A stretch of 44,739 nucleotides of DNA from assembly GCF_009769385.1 (NCBI RefSeq), contig NZ_ML775964.1, positions 1 through 44,739 of the forward strand. The letters run 5' to 3'. The position numbers and the translations under genes were made by a program. Source of the DNA: Saccharothrix deserti (lineage in GTDB: Bacteria; Actinomycetota; Actinomycetes; Mycobacteriales; Pseudonocardiaceae). Below, piece by piece: positions 1-7,822 of this stretch (the first letter of the stretch is position 1; each line of letters begins with the position of its first letter). The notes under the pieces were generated by a model. The model did no database searches and was not told where the DNA came from. It saw only the letters and a list, made by a program, of their open reading frames with translations.

Positions 1-287
1 CCGTCCAGCGCGAATGCGCCACCCAGCGGAACCGAGCCTGTGAACGCCAAGTCTGCCGGTGCGGTCGCAGCCAGGGTGTCCCCGGCCGGCAACAGCCGGG
101 CCAGGGAGGAGACCAGGCGGCGGACCGCGTCGCGGTCGAGTTCGTCTTCGCGACCGAAGTTGTGCAGCACCTTGGTACGGGACATGCCGCGCTCGGGATC
201 CCACTCGTTGTGGGCCAGTTGCAGGTAACGGACCCGCCGCCCGTCGCGGGTCCTGCGAGAGGACACCTTCACATACACGCCGAGCAA
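1..287 (-). CDS. IS1634-family transposase, N-terminal part, cut by the window edge
   Basis: Minus-strand frame open to the window edge. The N-terminus reads V-Y-V-K-V-S-S-R-R-T-R-D-G-R-R-V-R-Y-L-Q, followed by LAHNEWDPERG and KVLHNFGREDELDRDAVRRL. This opening block, ending in LHNFGREDE, is typical of IS1634-type (IS4 superfamily) DDE transposases, which cut and paste their own insertion sequence. About 95 of the usual 450-550 residues are visible, so the catalytic residues are outside. TTG at 287 and GTG at 278 are both possible starts. It lies downstream of the ATPase gene on the same strand, so the IS probably inserted behind, or into the tail of, that gene. Confidence 0.75.
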   Translation of the reverse strand, partial: MLGVYVKVSSRRTRDGRRVRYLQLAHNEWDPERGMSRTKVLHNFGREDELDRDAVRRLVSSLARLLPAGDTLAATAPADLAFTGSVPLGGAFALD

Positions 288-357
288 CCTAGCATCACCG
301 ACTAGTCACCCACGATGAATCCCTGTTCATCCCACGGCTGACGCGCAATGCGTGCCA

Positions 358-1278
358 CTAGGCAATCTCGCGTTTCCCGCTATGGACCAGCTTCCTGACC
401 AGCACCTCTTCCGGCCCGGCGACCCGATTCAGGCCATCATCTGCGGAACGCGGGTGAAGGAGATCGACAACCGAGGTGGTCGACTCTCCCAGCCAGACAA
501 TCCGACCTACATCGGCCTCGCCTCCATCGTCAGCGGAGACCGTCACCGACTCAGTTCTGTACTCCAGCGACCGGACGTCGGTCAGCGACACGACGTTCGA
601 TTTGATGACCGACAGGACGCGGACCGTCTCGTCCTCCGCAGCGCAGGCCAGCGCGTGCCGAACGACCTGGCTGTAGGCACCCGCACCACCGATGGCGTCG
701 ACCGGGTCGACACCTGCGGTCGACTTCCGGAAGTGACCGACACACAGGACCGCCGTGCCCGTGTACTGGGCCAGCGACCTCAACCTCTCCAACTGTGGAC
801 GGACGACGGAGTTGTCGTTGAGCTGTCCGGACAAGGATGAGTTGAGCGCGTCCATCACGAACAGTGCCGGCTTCCAGGTCTCCAACGCCTCGCGCACCCC
901 GTCCAAGTCGAGGTTGACGATCAGCGGCGTGCCGTCGGTCGAATCGCCGTAGACGACATCGACCAGGTGCAATCGGTCCAAGTCTCCACCAGCAGCGATG
1001 AACCGGGCCTTGAACATGGACTCCGAGTCCTCGGTGATGGAGTACAAGACACGCTGCGGCTCGCCGTCGAGGTCACCGTCGAGCTGCCCTGTGGTCACCT
1101 TGGCGGCGAGGTCCACGACGACCGTGCTCTTGCCCAGCCCTGGCTTGCCCACCAGTAGCGAGACCTCGCCGACAGGTAGGTAGCCGTTCCACACGAACCG
1201 CGTCCGCGTGATGTCGACCTCGTGGGCCGTTCTCAGCCGCAGGCGCCGCGTTGGTGACTCATTGTCGGCACTAGTCAT
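358..1278 (-). CDS. RecA-like AAA ATPase (RepA/AAA_25 type)
   Basis: 306-residue P-loop ATPase. An N-terminal segment with FVWNGYLPVGEVSLLVG leads into the Walker A GKPGLGKST (about residues 43-51), then the Walker B-like hydrophobic strand PALFVMDALNSSLSG, and later VLCVGHFRKS and AIGGAGAYSQVVRHAL. This is the RepA/AAA_25 layout of hexameric helicase-like or primase-associated ATPases found on plasmids, phages and integrative elements, where they act in replication initiation. It is the distal gene of a minus-strand cluster after the XRE and HTH genes. Some relatives continue further at the C-terminus; here the frame stops 70 bp from the IS1634 gene, so loss of the tail is possible. Function in replication is inferred from family and context. 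Confidence 0.75.
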   Translation of the reverse strand: MTSADNESPTRRLRLRTAHEVDITRTRFVWNGYLPVGEVSLLVGKPGLGKSTVVVDLAAKVTTGQLDGDLDGEPQRVLYSITEDSESMFKARFIAAGGDLDRLHLVDVVYGDSTDGTPLIVNLDLDGVREALETWKPALFVMDALNSSLSGQLNDNSVVRPQLERLRSLAQYTGTAVLCVGHFRKSTAGVDPVDAIGGAGAYSQVVRHALACAAEDETVRVLSVIKSNVVSLTDVRSLEYRTESVTVSADDGGEADVGRIVWLGESTTSVVDLLHPRSADDGLNRVAGPEEVLVRKLVHSGKREIA

Positions 1279-1307
1279 GACCTGTCCCCCCGAACGTGGT
1301 CATCGCT

Positions 1308-1535
1308 TCAGTCCGTCGCAGACAGTGCACGAATGATCGACTCTGTGATCACCTTCATCCGACCGCCGTACCTGGCGACCTTGGCAGGGAACTCGCTGCG
1401 CGCGATCAGCTCGTAAGCGTTGCTGCGGCTGATCCCGAACGCTGTTGCCGCGGTCGACACATCCACCGTCGGTGGCCACGTCGCCTTGATCTCCGCCAGA
1501 GTCGGTGGCCTCTGCGGCTCCGGCCTACTCGCCAT
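1308..1535 (-). CDS. Excisionase-like HTH protein (75 aa)
   Basis: The ATG at 1535 was chosen because GGGGAGG lies just upstream. The 75-residue product contains VSTAATAFGISRSNAYELIARSEFPAKVARYGGRMKV, a MerR/AlpA-like winged helix (HTH_17 type) as in Xis and AlpA recombination directionality factors. It overlaps the end of the upstream XRE gene by 11 bp, so the two are translationally coupled. On an element with its own integrase, a directionality factor or small regulator is the natural reading. Unlike the Y element, it is not next to its integrase but divergent from it across the regulatory region. Confidence 0.65.
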   Translation of the reverse strand: MASRPEPQRPPTLAEIKATWPPTVDVSTAATAFGISRSNAYELIARSEFPAKVARYGGRMKVITESIIRALSATD

Positions 1536-1788
1536 CGTGCTCGCCTCCCCGCTGCTCTCGCTCGACGAGGCGAGCCAGGAAGCCGTGGTACACGGCAATG
1601 TTGCGACCGCGAGGCAGTCGGTCACCCATCTCCCATCGGTGCACAGTGGACGCAGTGACCTCGCAGTCCTGCGCGGCCAGTGCCTGGCTGAGACCGGCGT
1701 CGACACGGAGCTGCCGTGCCCTCCCGGTCCGGATCCATGTACGAAGCTCGGCGGAACAGTCCGCCAGAGTCTTCCCCCCGGTTGTCAT
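1525..1788 (-). CDS. XRE-family HTH regulator (87 aa)
   Basis: Helix-turn-helix: ARQLRVDAGLSQALAAQDCEVTASTVHRWEMGDRLPRG has the XRE pattern (recognition helix around TASTVHRWEMG), followed by a short helix in which AVYHGFLARLVERE resembles actinomycete XRE proteins. The ATG at 1788 gives MTTGGKTLADC; an ATG at 1815 in the same frame is also possible. Divergent from the 1896 gene, with about 107 bp between, it probably represses the divergent promoter and so sets integrase expression. That role is inferred from position only. Confidence 0.65.
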   Translation of the reverse strand: MTTGGKTLADCSAELRTWIRTGRARQLRVDAGLSQALAAQDCEVTASTVHRWEMGDRLPRGRNIAVYHGFLARLVEREQRGGEHDGE

Positions 1789-1895
1789 ACCTAATAGGGT
1801 ACGCTTCAAGGGCATTGACTCACCACTGCCACGGAAAGGCGGTGTGTCGTGACCATCCGACTACGGAGCATGAAGGGGGTGCGTATCGTTCTGCC
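1789..1895. promoter_or_regulatory. Divergent control region of element X
   Basis: Intergenic region between the leftward XRE-HTH-ATPase genes and the rightward 1896-int genes. It is AT-richer than its surroundings and holds the near-palindrome TACCCTATTAGGTA at about 1788-1801, overlapping the XRE start, which is a plausible operator or leaderless promoter. The GAAGGGGG at about 1873-1880 may serve the plus-strand gene. No binding site can be assigned with certainty. Confidence 0.4.
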
Positions 1896-2486
1896 GTGCC
1901 TCGCCTACCGAAGAACTTCAAGATCGCATGGGTGTCGGTCGACGAACTGACGCCTGGTGGGTACGTGTCAACAGGTCGCGACACCGCCGTGCCGACGCAC
2001 TTCCAGGCGAACTTCGTGCTCAGCGAGCCCGAAGTGGCGATGCAGATCGAGGTGATGGTGGGCGCGGACCGCCGCCCAGTGGTCATCGAGGCGACCGTGC
2101 GGGGGAAGGTCAAGGCACCGATCACCACGTCGGTGATGAGGCAGGTCCTCATCGACCAACTAGTGCGTGCCGCGATGGTCGAGGCAACGGTGCCAGCGTC
2201 TGTACGTGAGCGCTGGCTGGCTTCACTTCCACCTGGCGTTCAGCCAGTGGATCGCGGTCAGGCTGAGCCGGTTCCGAGTGCCGAGCAACGCACCCGCGGT
2301 CAAGCCGATCACGACGCACGACTGGCGGCGCAAATCTACAACGAGGCCGTGGCCTCGGGAGACAGGGCACCCGGCCTCGCCGTGGCTGCCGCCATGAACC
2401 GTTCCCGCACCCAGGTGTCCAGGTACATCCGCAGGGCGCGCGACATGGGACTACTGCCCCCCTTGGGCCCATCCGAGGGGGCCTGA
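1896..2486 (+). CDS. Hypothetical element protein with C-terminal HTH (196 aa)
   Basis: The GTG at 1896 gives MPRLPKNFKIAWVSVDEL. The first ~110 residues look like a beta-rich domain (FQANFVLSEPEVAMQIEVMV, PVVIEATVRGKVKAPITTS). The C-terminal ~55 residues, with ARLAAQIYNEAVASGDRAPGLAVAAAMNRSRTQVSRYIRRARDMGLLPP, form a clear helix-turn-helix of the kind that selects a sequence through RSRTQVSRYIRRAR. I do not recognise a named family. The gene ends 20 bp before the integrase start on the same strand and is probably cotranscribed with it, so it may regulate or assist recombination. Confidence 0.7.
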   Translation: MPRLPKNFKIAWVSVDELTPGGYVSTGRDTAVPTHFQANFVLSEPEVAMQIEVMVGADRRPVVIEATVRGKVKAPITTSVMRQVLIDQLVRAAMVEATVPASVRERWLASLPPGVQPVDRGQAEPVPSAEQRTRGQADHDARLAAQIYNEAVASGDRAPGLAVAAAMNRSRTQVSRYIRRARDMGLLPPLGPSEGA

Positions 2487-2505
2487 TCGAAGGAGCTGCA
2501 AGCTC

Positions 2506-3675
2506 GTGGGGGACCCGATCAAGAAGATCGAGTTGAAGGACGGTACGACGAGGTACCGGTTCGTGATCGACATCGGGCGGGACCCGACGACCGGCAAGCG
2601 TAGGCAATTGACGAAGACCTACGGCACCAAGAAGGAAGCCCGCGCCGAGTACGCCAAGGTCAAGCACCAGACCGACGAGGGGACGTTCGTCGGTCCGGAC
2701 AAGACCACCGTGTCCGAGTGGTTGGACACCTGGTTGAAGTCCACGACGGTCGACGTCGAGAAGGCCACCGCCGCCAACTACGCCGACGCGCTGCTGTCAG
2801 TGCGGGAGCGACTGGGCGGCAAGCGACTTCAGGACGTCACCGAGGAGGACGTGGACGACCTGGTGAGCTGGATGCTCACCTCCGGCCGGAAGCGCGGCGG
2901 CAAGGTCGGCAGCGGTCTCGGCGTCAGGTCCGTACAGCTCACCCTCGGCCGGTTCAGGTCGGCGTTGAACGTGGCGATGCGGCGCAAGCTGGTGGTCCGC
3001 AACGTCGCCCAGTACACGCAGATCCCGCGCGAAGCGCGGCGTAAGGCGGCGGCTGCGGCGACCCAGAGAGTGCCCTGGAGTGAGACGGAGGTGAAACAGT
3101 TCCTCGCCGCGGTCCGCGACCACCGCCTCCACGCGCCTGTGCTCTTGGCGCTGATCGGGATGCGGCCCGCCGAGGTCTGCGGACTGCGATGGTCGGCTGT
3201 TGACCTCGAAGCCGGGACGTTGTCGGTCGAGCTGACGCGCACGCTGGTCGAGGGTGAGGTGGAGGAGAAGGAACCGAAGTCGGAGAAGGGCAAGCGCAAG
3301 CTGCCTCTACCCACGCCCCTGCACGCAGCGCTCAAGGCGTTCAAGGCCAGGCAGGCCGCGGAGGCGATGAGGGCTGGTGAGCTGTACGAGCGGTCCGGGT
3401 TCGTGCTGGTGGATGAGCTAGGCACGGCCTGGAAGACCGACCGGTTCCGGCGGGCGATCCACAAGCTGATGGACCAGGCCAAGGTGCGGAAGGTCCGGCC
3501 GTACGACGCCCGGCACGCCTGCCTGACCTACCTGGCGACCTCGGGTGTGCCTGACGTGATCGTGAGCGCCTGGGCGGGCCACGCGGACCTCAGCTTCACC
3601 AAGCGGGTCTACATCCACCCGAACGTCGAGCACCTGCGCCAGGCGGCCGACCAGCTCGGTGAACTCCTGGGCTGA
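2506..3675 (+). CDS. int: Tyrosine site-specific integrase of element X
   Basis: 389 residues, GTG start at 2506 with AAGGAG 10 nt upstream. Residues ~1-60 form the arm-binding domain (YRFVIDIGRDPTTGKRRQLTK, TYGTKKEARAEYAKVK), then a SAM-like core-binding domain (TVSEWLDTWLK onward), then the catalytic domain: GMRPAEVCGLRW with Arg near 220, YDARHACLTYLATSG with Arg near 335, WAGHADLSFTKRVY with the nucleophilic Tyr near 369. The usual His of the HxxR box is Tyr (YDAR), a common actinomycete variant. It joins att sites on element and chromosome. The att core starts 117 bp downstream. Confidence 0.93.
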   Translation: MGDPIKKIELKDGTTRYRFVIDIGRDPTTGKRRQLTKTYGTKKEARAEYAKVKHQTDEGTFVGPDKTTVSEWLDTWLKSTTVDVEKATAANYADALLSVRERLGGKRLQDVTEEDVDDLVSWMLTSGRKRGGKVGSGLGVRSVQLTLGRFRSALNVAMRRKLVVRNVAQYTQIPREARRKAAAAATQRVPWSETEVKQFLAAVRDHRLHAPVLLALIGMRPAEVCGLRWSAVDLEAGTLSVELTRTLVEGEVEEKEPKSEKGKRKLPLPTPLHAALKAFKARQAAEAMRAGELYERSGFVLVDELGTAWKTDRFRRAIHKLMDQAKVRKVRPYDARHACLTYLATSGVPDVIVSAWAGHADLSFTKRVYIHPNVEHLRQAADQLGELLG

Positions 3676-3731
3676 AACAAGCAGTACGAGCGTTCGTGAG
3701 AAATTGTGAGACGACGCGCCCCCAAACAGAA

Positions 3732-3769
3732 TCAGGGCCTTGTCTCACCGTAGTGATCCAAGGCCCTGA
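3732..3769. terminator. Hairpin terminator behind integrase X
   Basis: TCAGGGCCTTG (3732-3742) pairs perfectly with CAAGGCCCTGA (3759-3769) across a 16-nt loop. It lies between the integrase stop and the att core, so it can end int transcription and also stop transcripts arriving from the tRNA side. Confidence 0.7.
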
Positions 3770-3792
3770 CCTGGGCTTTCGCCGTACTTCGA

Positions 3793-3838
3793 CCGTCGGG
3801 ACGACAGGATTTGAACCTGCGACCCCTTGACCCCCAGG
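3793..3838 (-). repeat. att core: 3' part of tRNA-Pro(GGG), copy 1
   Basis: 46 bp identical to 34531-34576. Read on the minus strand it gives the anticodon loop CTGGGGG (anticodon GGG), the 3' anticodon-stem strand TCAAG, a GGGTC variable loop, the T arm GCAGG-TTCAAAT-CCTGT and the acceptor strand CGTCCCG plus A, which matches tRNA-Pro(GGG). The next bases (…TGCC on the minus strand) do not rebuild the 5' half, so this is an att remnant and not a working tRNA. AICEs of the pSAM2 type use tRNA-Pro genes as attB. Confidence 0.9.
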
Positions 3839-3935
3839 CACTTTCCAGCGGGTTTCCACCACGGTCGAACAGGGCTTTGACCAGCGCGAACAATCCCCCG
3901 ACGTCCACCGACGTCCGCACGGGTGCGCACCGTTT

Positions 3936-3955
3936 GTCACCCAGTTAGTCACTCA
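3936..3955 (+). repeat. Putative integrase arm site, left end of Y
   Basis: GTCACCCAGTTAGTCACTCA, matching 34411-34430 in 19 of 20 positions. Just before it two direct CGACGTCC copies (3899-3906, 3909-3916) are spaced ten bases apart, as arm-type sites often are. Binding by the 31574 integrase is inferred. Confidence 0.55.
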
Positions 3956-4682
3956 GTCCACCACATGAATCATCCACAGTGGACAGGCTCCTAGCAGGCA
4001 CAACGGCGACCACTCTACCGCGTACGCGGCCGCGACAACACCCCACCGACGCCCACCCTTGCGTGCTACCTGACGGCGAATCAAGTGAACCGAGGACACC
4101 CGAGCGCCGCTGTCGCGCAGCTGCGGACGATGGCCCAAACGTCGTATGACTTGAGCGACCCGTGGTTGCAGTCGCGGCGAACGGCATACGGCGAACGATG
4201 AGCGGAGGCTGGCAACCGCATAAATGCGGTTACTGCTGCGATGCGCGGTAGGTGTGATCTTCGCCTGGACAGGTCGCTTTTCCGCCCACGACCGCGCCAA
4301 AGAAACCAGTCGTCGACTGAGGGTCGTTAGGCGCACGATCGGCCCCATAGGCTTCGAGCGGTACGAACAGAACGGGCGGCCCACTAAGGGCCGCCCGTTC
4401 GTTGATCCGACCCTGGCTGCCACCAGGACCGGACCGCGCGGTTCGCACTGCTCATGAACGCCCATGGAAGCGGTATGGCTGGTCATGCTTGCCAGCTTGG
4501 TAGCCGTACCGCCTCCGTTCGACATCGAGAGGAACTGTCCGCAGCAATGAACATAGGTACTGACCTTGACAGTTCGCCATCCCCAGGAGGGGGAGGCAGC
4601 GCCCACCAGTGCGCAGCGAGCGACAAGGGGCAAAATGGTGGGTGACGCCGGTCACAGTTCGACCGGTCCTGGTGAACAAGAC
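3956..4682. other. Non-coding stretch with one strong hairpin
   Basis: I see no convincing gene in these ~725 bases: the frames present lack ribosome sites and protein-like composition. The one structured feature is a perfect 13-bp inverted repeat, GAACGGGCGGCCC (4370-4382) and GGGCCGCCCGTTC (4388-4400), with a 5-nt loop and no T-run after it. It could be a terminator, a binding site or part of a small RNA. Confidence 0.5.
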
Positions 4683-4886
4683 ATGAGCGCCGACAGGTCA
4701 CCTAACCGCGATGAGCAGCAACAGGGGGGACTAGCCGGACTAGTCACCCGGGCTGTGACGAGCTGGCCTAGCACGTGGCGCCTGGTCATCATCCTGGTGG
4801 TGCTGTTCGCCCTGTTGGCAGGGTTGCTCTGGTTCGTTCCGATGGACATCGAGGTGGGCCCGCTGCGGCTTGCGCCTCAGCGGTAG
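4683..4886 (+). CDS. Small single-pass membrane protein (67 aa)
   Basis: ATG at 4683 after a weak ribosome site. A hydrophilic N-terminus rich in Asp, Gln and Asn is followed by one transmembrane helix (LVIILVVLFALLAGLLWFV, about residues 37-55) and a short tail MDIEVGPLRLAPQR. A perfect hairpin terminator begins six bases after the stop, which supports a real gene. The family is not recognised. It is the first cargo gene inside the left end of element Y, where small membrane proteins affecting entry or exclusion would be plausible, but nothing in the sequence shows this. Confidence 0.6.
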   Translation: MSADRSPNRDEQQQGGLAGLVTRAVTSWPSTWRLVIILVVLFALLAGLLWFVPMDIEVGPLRLAPQR

Positions 4887-4892
4887 AACGTC

Positions 4893-4925
4893 GCCTGGCG
4901 CGTGACAGAAGGTCACGCGCCAGGC
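4893..4925 (+). terminator. Hairpin terminator after the 67-aa gene
   Basis: GCCTGGCGCGTGAC (4893-4906), loop AGAAG, GTCACGCGCCAGGC (4912-4925): 14 perfect base pairs six bases after the stop codon at 4886. Confidence 0.75.
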
Positions 4926-5038
4926 AGGCCGCACCGCTGCGGAGTTCTTGGCGTTACTGCAGCCATCCTTACGTGCTCGTGAACCAGTCGGGCACGCAGA
5001 CGCACCTGACACGGGATCAAGTGTGCGCACCTCAACAC

Positions 5039-6406
5039 CTAGTACGGCAGCCTGGAATCGTTATGTAGGCGTCGGCCGGTGGTCGTGTGGCCTCGTCGCT
5101 GGTAGTGGCTTCGTCGAGCGCGGGCTTGGTGTCGGCGTCGCCATCGTGACCAGGCCAGCCAGTGGCTGATGGTGTGGGCGGTGGTCGCGATCAGTTTGGC
5201 GAAGAGGCGGTGGGTTTCGGGGAGGGTCAGCGGGATCAACCCGTCCTCGGGCTGGTGGTGCGTGTGTTCTCGGGCGGTGATCACGGTCAGGATGGTGTGG
5301 GCGAACATGGCCAGTGTGGTGTAGCGGTACCAGGAGTTCCAGCGGCGCACTTGGTGCTGGTCGAGTCCGACGGCGCCCTTGCCGGTCTGGAAGCAGGTCT
5401 CGATTGACCAGCGGCTGCCGGCCACGCGGACCAGGGTGGGAAGCCCAACCGGCCGTGGTGACCAGCAGCGGTAGAAGGCCAGTTCGCCGTCACCGATCCG
5501 ACGGCGGATCAGCAGCCAGTGATGCCCACCGCCCTCTTCGTTTGGCGGGGTGATGGGCACCCAGGCCCAATCGTATTCGCGGCGTCCTTTTGAACCGTCG
5601 CCGGCGCTGTAACGGTTCCACGCTCGTTTTGGCAGCCCGGCGGCGACCTGCTCGGCGCGCTGGGTGGTGCTATTGGGGAGCGTGGCCCGGTGGCTTTTGG
5701 CGACCGCGAGCACGTACCCGACGTCCCGGGCCTGCAGATCGCGGCGCAGCCTGGCCTCGCCGCCGTAGAACTCATCCGCCGTGGCCCATCGGGCCGGTAG
5801 CCCGGCGTCCAGGGCACGGGTGAGCATCCGCCGGGAGAGGGTGGTCTTGGTGGCAAACCGGATCTCGGGCGGCACCCCGGCGGCGGCACGCCGGTCAGTA
5901 TCCTCGGCCCAACACCGTGGTAGGTAGACCTCCCGGTCGACCAGCGCATACCCGCGAGGGGAGGCATACGCCAGGAACACGGCCACCTGGCTGTTTTCGA
6001 TTCGCCCCGCAGTTCCGGTGTATTGGCGTTGAACCCCGACGGTGCGAGTGCCCTTCTTCAGGTCGCCGGTGTCGTCGATGATCAGCACCGCGTTTTGGTC
6101 GCCCAGCTCGTCGGCGACATAGCCGCGCAGGTCATCACGCATCGCATCGGCGTCCCAGCGTGCCTCGCCCAGCAACCGCTGCATCCGGTGCGGGCTGCGG
6201 TCTCCGGCCTGCTCAGCCAGCTGCCAACACGACCGGGTCTCCACATTCGACAGCAGGCCGAGCAGGAACGCCCGCGCCTGCTTGCGCGGCTCCACCCGTG
6301 AGAATCGGCCCGCGATCCGGGCGAATGCCGCGTTGAACTCCTCCTCCCAGCCATCGGCGCCTACGCTGACCTCAGCGGCCGTCGCGTGATCTTCACCTGT
6401 CCTCAC
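5039..6406 (-). CDS. tnp: IS701-family DDE transposase
   Basis: 455 residues. The opening FNAAFARIAGRFSRVEPRKQ and QLAEQAGDRSPHRMQRLL is the IS701 N-terminal block. Catalytic motifs: first Asp in IIDDTGDLKKG (near 109) followed by QRQYTGTAGRIENSQ, second Asp in TADEFYGG (near 210), Glu in SRWSIETCFQTGKG (near 335). The C-terminus is basic (RWRRRHQARARR). The gene runs to the very end of the IS: the last nine residues are encoded by the inverted repeat, and the final Tyr and the TAG stop are completed by the CTAG target duplication at 5039-5042. The hydrolase gene lies 80 bp upstream on the same strand. Confidence 0.93.
   Translation of the reverse strand: MRTGEDHATAAEVSVGADGWEEEFNAAFARIAGRFSRVEPRKQARAFLLGLLSNVETRSCWQLAEQAGDRSPHRMQRLLGEARWDADAMRDDLRGYVADELGDQNAVLIIDDTGDLKKGTRTVGVQRQYTGTAGRIENSQVAVFLAYASPRGYALVDREVYLPRCWAEDTDRRAAAGVPPEIRFATKTTLSRRMLTRALDAGLPARWATADEFYGGEARLRRDLQARDVGYVLAVAKSHRATLPNSTTQRAEQVAAGLPKRAWNRYSAGDGSKGRREYDWAWVPITPPNEEGGGHHWLLIRRRIGDGELAFYRCWSPRPVGLPTLVRVAGSRWSIETCFQTGKGAVGLDQHQVRRWNSWYRYTTLAMFAHTILTVITAREHTHHQPEDGLIPLTLPETHRLFAKLIATTAHTISHWLAWSRWRRRHQARARRSHYQRRGHTTTGRRLHNDSRLPY
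5043..5068. repeat. Left terminal inverted repeat of the IS701 element
   Basis: 26 bp beginning TACGGCAGCC, paired with 7823-7848 with two mismatches. It codes the C-terminus of the transposase and is flanked outside by CTAG. Confidence 0.85.
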
Positions 6407-6486
6407 AAACAGTGCATGATCACGCGGTGGCCGTCGCCACGCTCGTAGCCACGCCGACCAGCCCCGCGTCCCGTGCCGGGCTCATC

Positions 6487-7251
6487 TCAGCCGTTGAGGT
6501 CGTCGGCCAGGAACGGCAGGACGTGGTGTAGCACATCAGCGGACCTGTCCCAGCCGCCCTGGTGGTCGGCGTCAGGCAGGGAGAAGAAGCCCACGCCGGT
6601 TCGCTCGGCGAAGGTTCGCATTGGCTCATGCCAAGGGTCGGCCGTGCCCGCATACATCAGCATCGCGACGCCAGAGGCGGCCAGTCCGGCGTGCGGGCCA
6701 GGCTCGTGGGAGAACGCCTCGTAGTTTGCACGGAAGGCGCCGGGGTCCCCGGCGTCGATCACAGCGGCCTGGGCGGAGTCGGCGGCGGCTCCCTGTTTGA
6801 TCAGCTGGTAGGGGTCGGTGTCGGCGGGCAGGCTGAGGCTGCGGAGCGTAGGCCCGATCGCAGAGCGGAAGCCGCCGATCGGATCGAAGGCGCCGGCGAT
6901 CAAACGAGTGAGCCGCTGGGGCGCGTGCACGACGACCGCGTAGCCGGTCAGGGCTCCCAGCGAATAGCCCCAGAACGCGACCCGATCGGCGCCGATGTCA
7001 TCCAGCACGGCGGTGACGCAGTCGGCGCGTCGCGCCAGCGCGTACGCCGCCGGATCCCGTGGGGTGTCACTGGCTCCCAGGCCCAGCGGATCGATAGTGA
7101 TCACTGTGTGAGTGGCCGTCAGAACCGGTGTGTAGCCGGATCGGGTCCAATGCGCGCCGATCTGGAACATGCCCGGGTGCAGGACCAGCGGGGGCCCGTC
7201 CCCGGACACCTCATAGGCGATCTTGAAACCGTTGCTGCGTGCGATCGGCAC
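6487..7251 (-). CDS. Alpha/beta-fold hydrolase (IS passenger)
   Basis: The GTG at 7251 was chosen because AAGGAG precedes it by 5 nt; 254 residues. N-terminal SNGFKIAYEVSGDGPPLVLHPG and an oxyanion strand, ITIDPLGLGASDTPRD, then the nucleophile elbow GYSLG (Ser near 100), an acid in LMYAGTADPWHEP, and the catalytic His in LPDADHQGG near the C-terminus. All three triad members are present, so it should be an active serine hydrolase, probably an esterase or lactonase; the substrate is unknown. It is divergent from an HxlR regulator across 130 bp holding two inverted repeats, so the pair looks like a sensor with its target enzyme. Confidence 0.85.
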   Translation of the reverse strand: MPIARSNGFKIAYEVSGDGPPLVLHPGMFQIGAHWTRSGYTPVLTATHTVITIDPLGLGASDTPRDPAAYALARRADCVTAVLDDIGADRVAFWGYSLGALTGYAVVVHAPQRLTRLIAGAFDPIGGFRSAIGPTLRSLSLPADTDPYQLIKQGAAADSAQAAVIDAGDPGAFRANYEAFSHEPGPHAGLAASGVAMLMYAGTADPWHEPMRTFAERTGVGFFSLPDADHQGGWDRSADVLHHVLPFLADDLNG

Positions 7252-7283
7252 CCGCTGCTCCTTGCCATTGGGGAATCCGTGCG

Positions 7284-7334
7284 CCTGGACAGAACCACAC
7301 AGGCCCCTGTCCAGGAACGTTACGACTTGTAACG
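7284..7334. promoter_or_regulatory. Two inverted repeats between hydrolase and hxlR
   Basis: CCTGGACAG (7284-7292) with CTGTCCAGG (7307-7315), and CGTTAC (7318-7323) with GTAACG (7329-7334), both perfect. HxlR proteins are dimeric winged-helix regulators binding dyad sites in divergent promoters, so these are the likely operators. The GTTAC-n5-GTAAC site best fits an HxlR dimer. Confidence 0.55.
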
Positions 7335-7381
7335 GGACCCATCCTGGAGCAAGATCGAACAGCCGGGAAGGAGGCACTTTC

Positions 7382-7798
7382 TTGTCGCAACGGAACACCG
7401 CGGTAACAGGCCAGGCCACCGCATCCCCCGACGCCCCCGCGGCCGCCGAATGCCCGCTCCGCGAGGTGCTGGCCCTCATCGGTGACAAGTGGAGCGCCCA
7501 GATCCTGGTCGAACTGGGCGATGGCCCTCGCCGATTCACCCAACTGGAACGGGCGGTCGAGGGCATCAGCCGCCGCATGCTGACCCTGAGCCTGCGCAAC
7601 CTGGAACGCAACGGCCTGGTCACCCGCACCGTGTACCCCGACGCACCACCCCGAGTGGAGTACGCCACCACCGCACTGATCGAAGACATCCGCGAGCCCC
7701 TGGAAGCACTGGCCGACTGGGCCCGCCGCGCCGGCCCCTCCATCGCCACGGCCCGCCACGCCTACGACAACAGCCACCGAGGAAAGAACCCATGTTGA
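7382..7798 (+). CDS. HxlR-family transcriptional regulator (IS passenger)
   Basis: TTG start at 7382 with GGAGG 7 nt upstream; 138 residues. The HxlR winged helix is clear: CPLREVLALIGDKWSAQILVEL, RRFTQLERAVEGISRRMLTLSL, RNLERNGLVTRTVYPDAPPRVEYA. The conserved Cys before the first helix (near residue 24) is the residue that senses quinones, aldehydes or oxidants in YodB/HypR relatives. Being divergent from the hydrolase suggests it controls that gene in response to a reactive small molecule; this is an inference. It ends 24 bp before the right inverted repeat of the IS. Confidence 0.88.
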   Translation: MSQRNTAVTGQATASPDAPAAAECPLREVLALIGDKWSAQILVELGDGPRRFTQLERAVEGISRRMLTLSLRNLERNGLVTRTVYPDAPPRVEYATTALIEDIREPLEALADWARRAGPSIATARHAYDNSHRGKNPC

Positions 7799-7822
7799 CA
7801 GCGCCACATCGACGCCGATCCC

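Larger units (their letters stand above)
1..3838. mobile_element. Element X: right end of an integrative element (partial)
   Basis: The stretch holds a RecA-like ATPase gene, two small HTH genes, a divergent HTH protein and a tyrosine integrase whose 3' end lies about 120 bp from a tRNA-Pro-derived att core at 3793-3838. Integrase followed by a tRNA 3'-end fragment is the usual right end of an actinomycete integrative element. The left end is outside the window or was disrupted by the IS1634-type element at the edge. That X is separate from element Y is inferred from its own integrase and from different short repeats beside the core (GTGAGA twice near 3696-3714). Confidence 0.65.

Noticed and set aside
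3775..3860. A functional tRNA-Pro gene
   Set aside because: Only the sequence from the anticodon loop to the 3' end is present; the D arm and the 5' acceptor strand are missing at both copies.
5039..5050. Relation between CTAGTAC at the IS701 ends and the CTAGTAC operators at 41.2 kb
   Set aside because: The IS match arises from the CTAG target plus the IS end; the operators share only seven bases with it and have a different flank.
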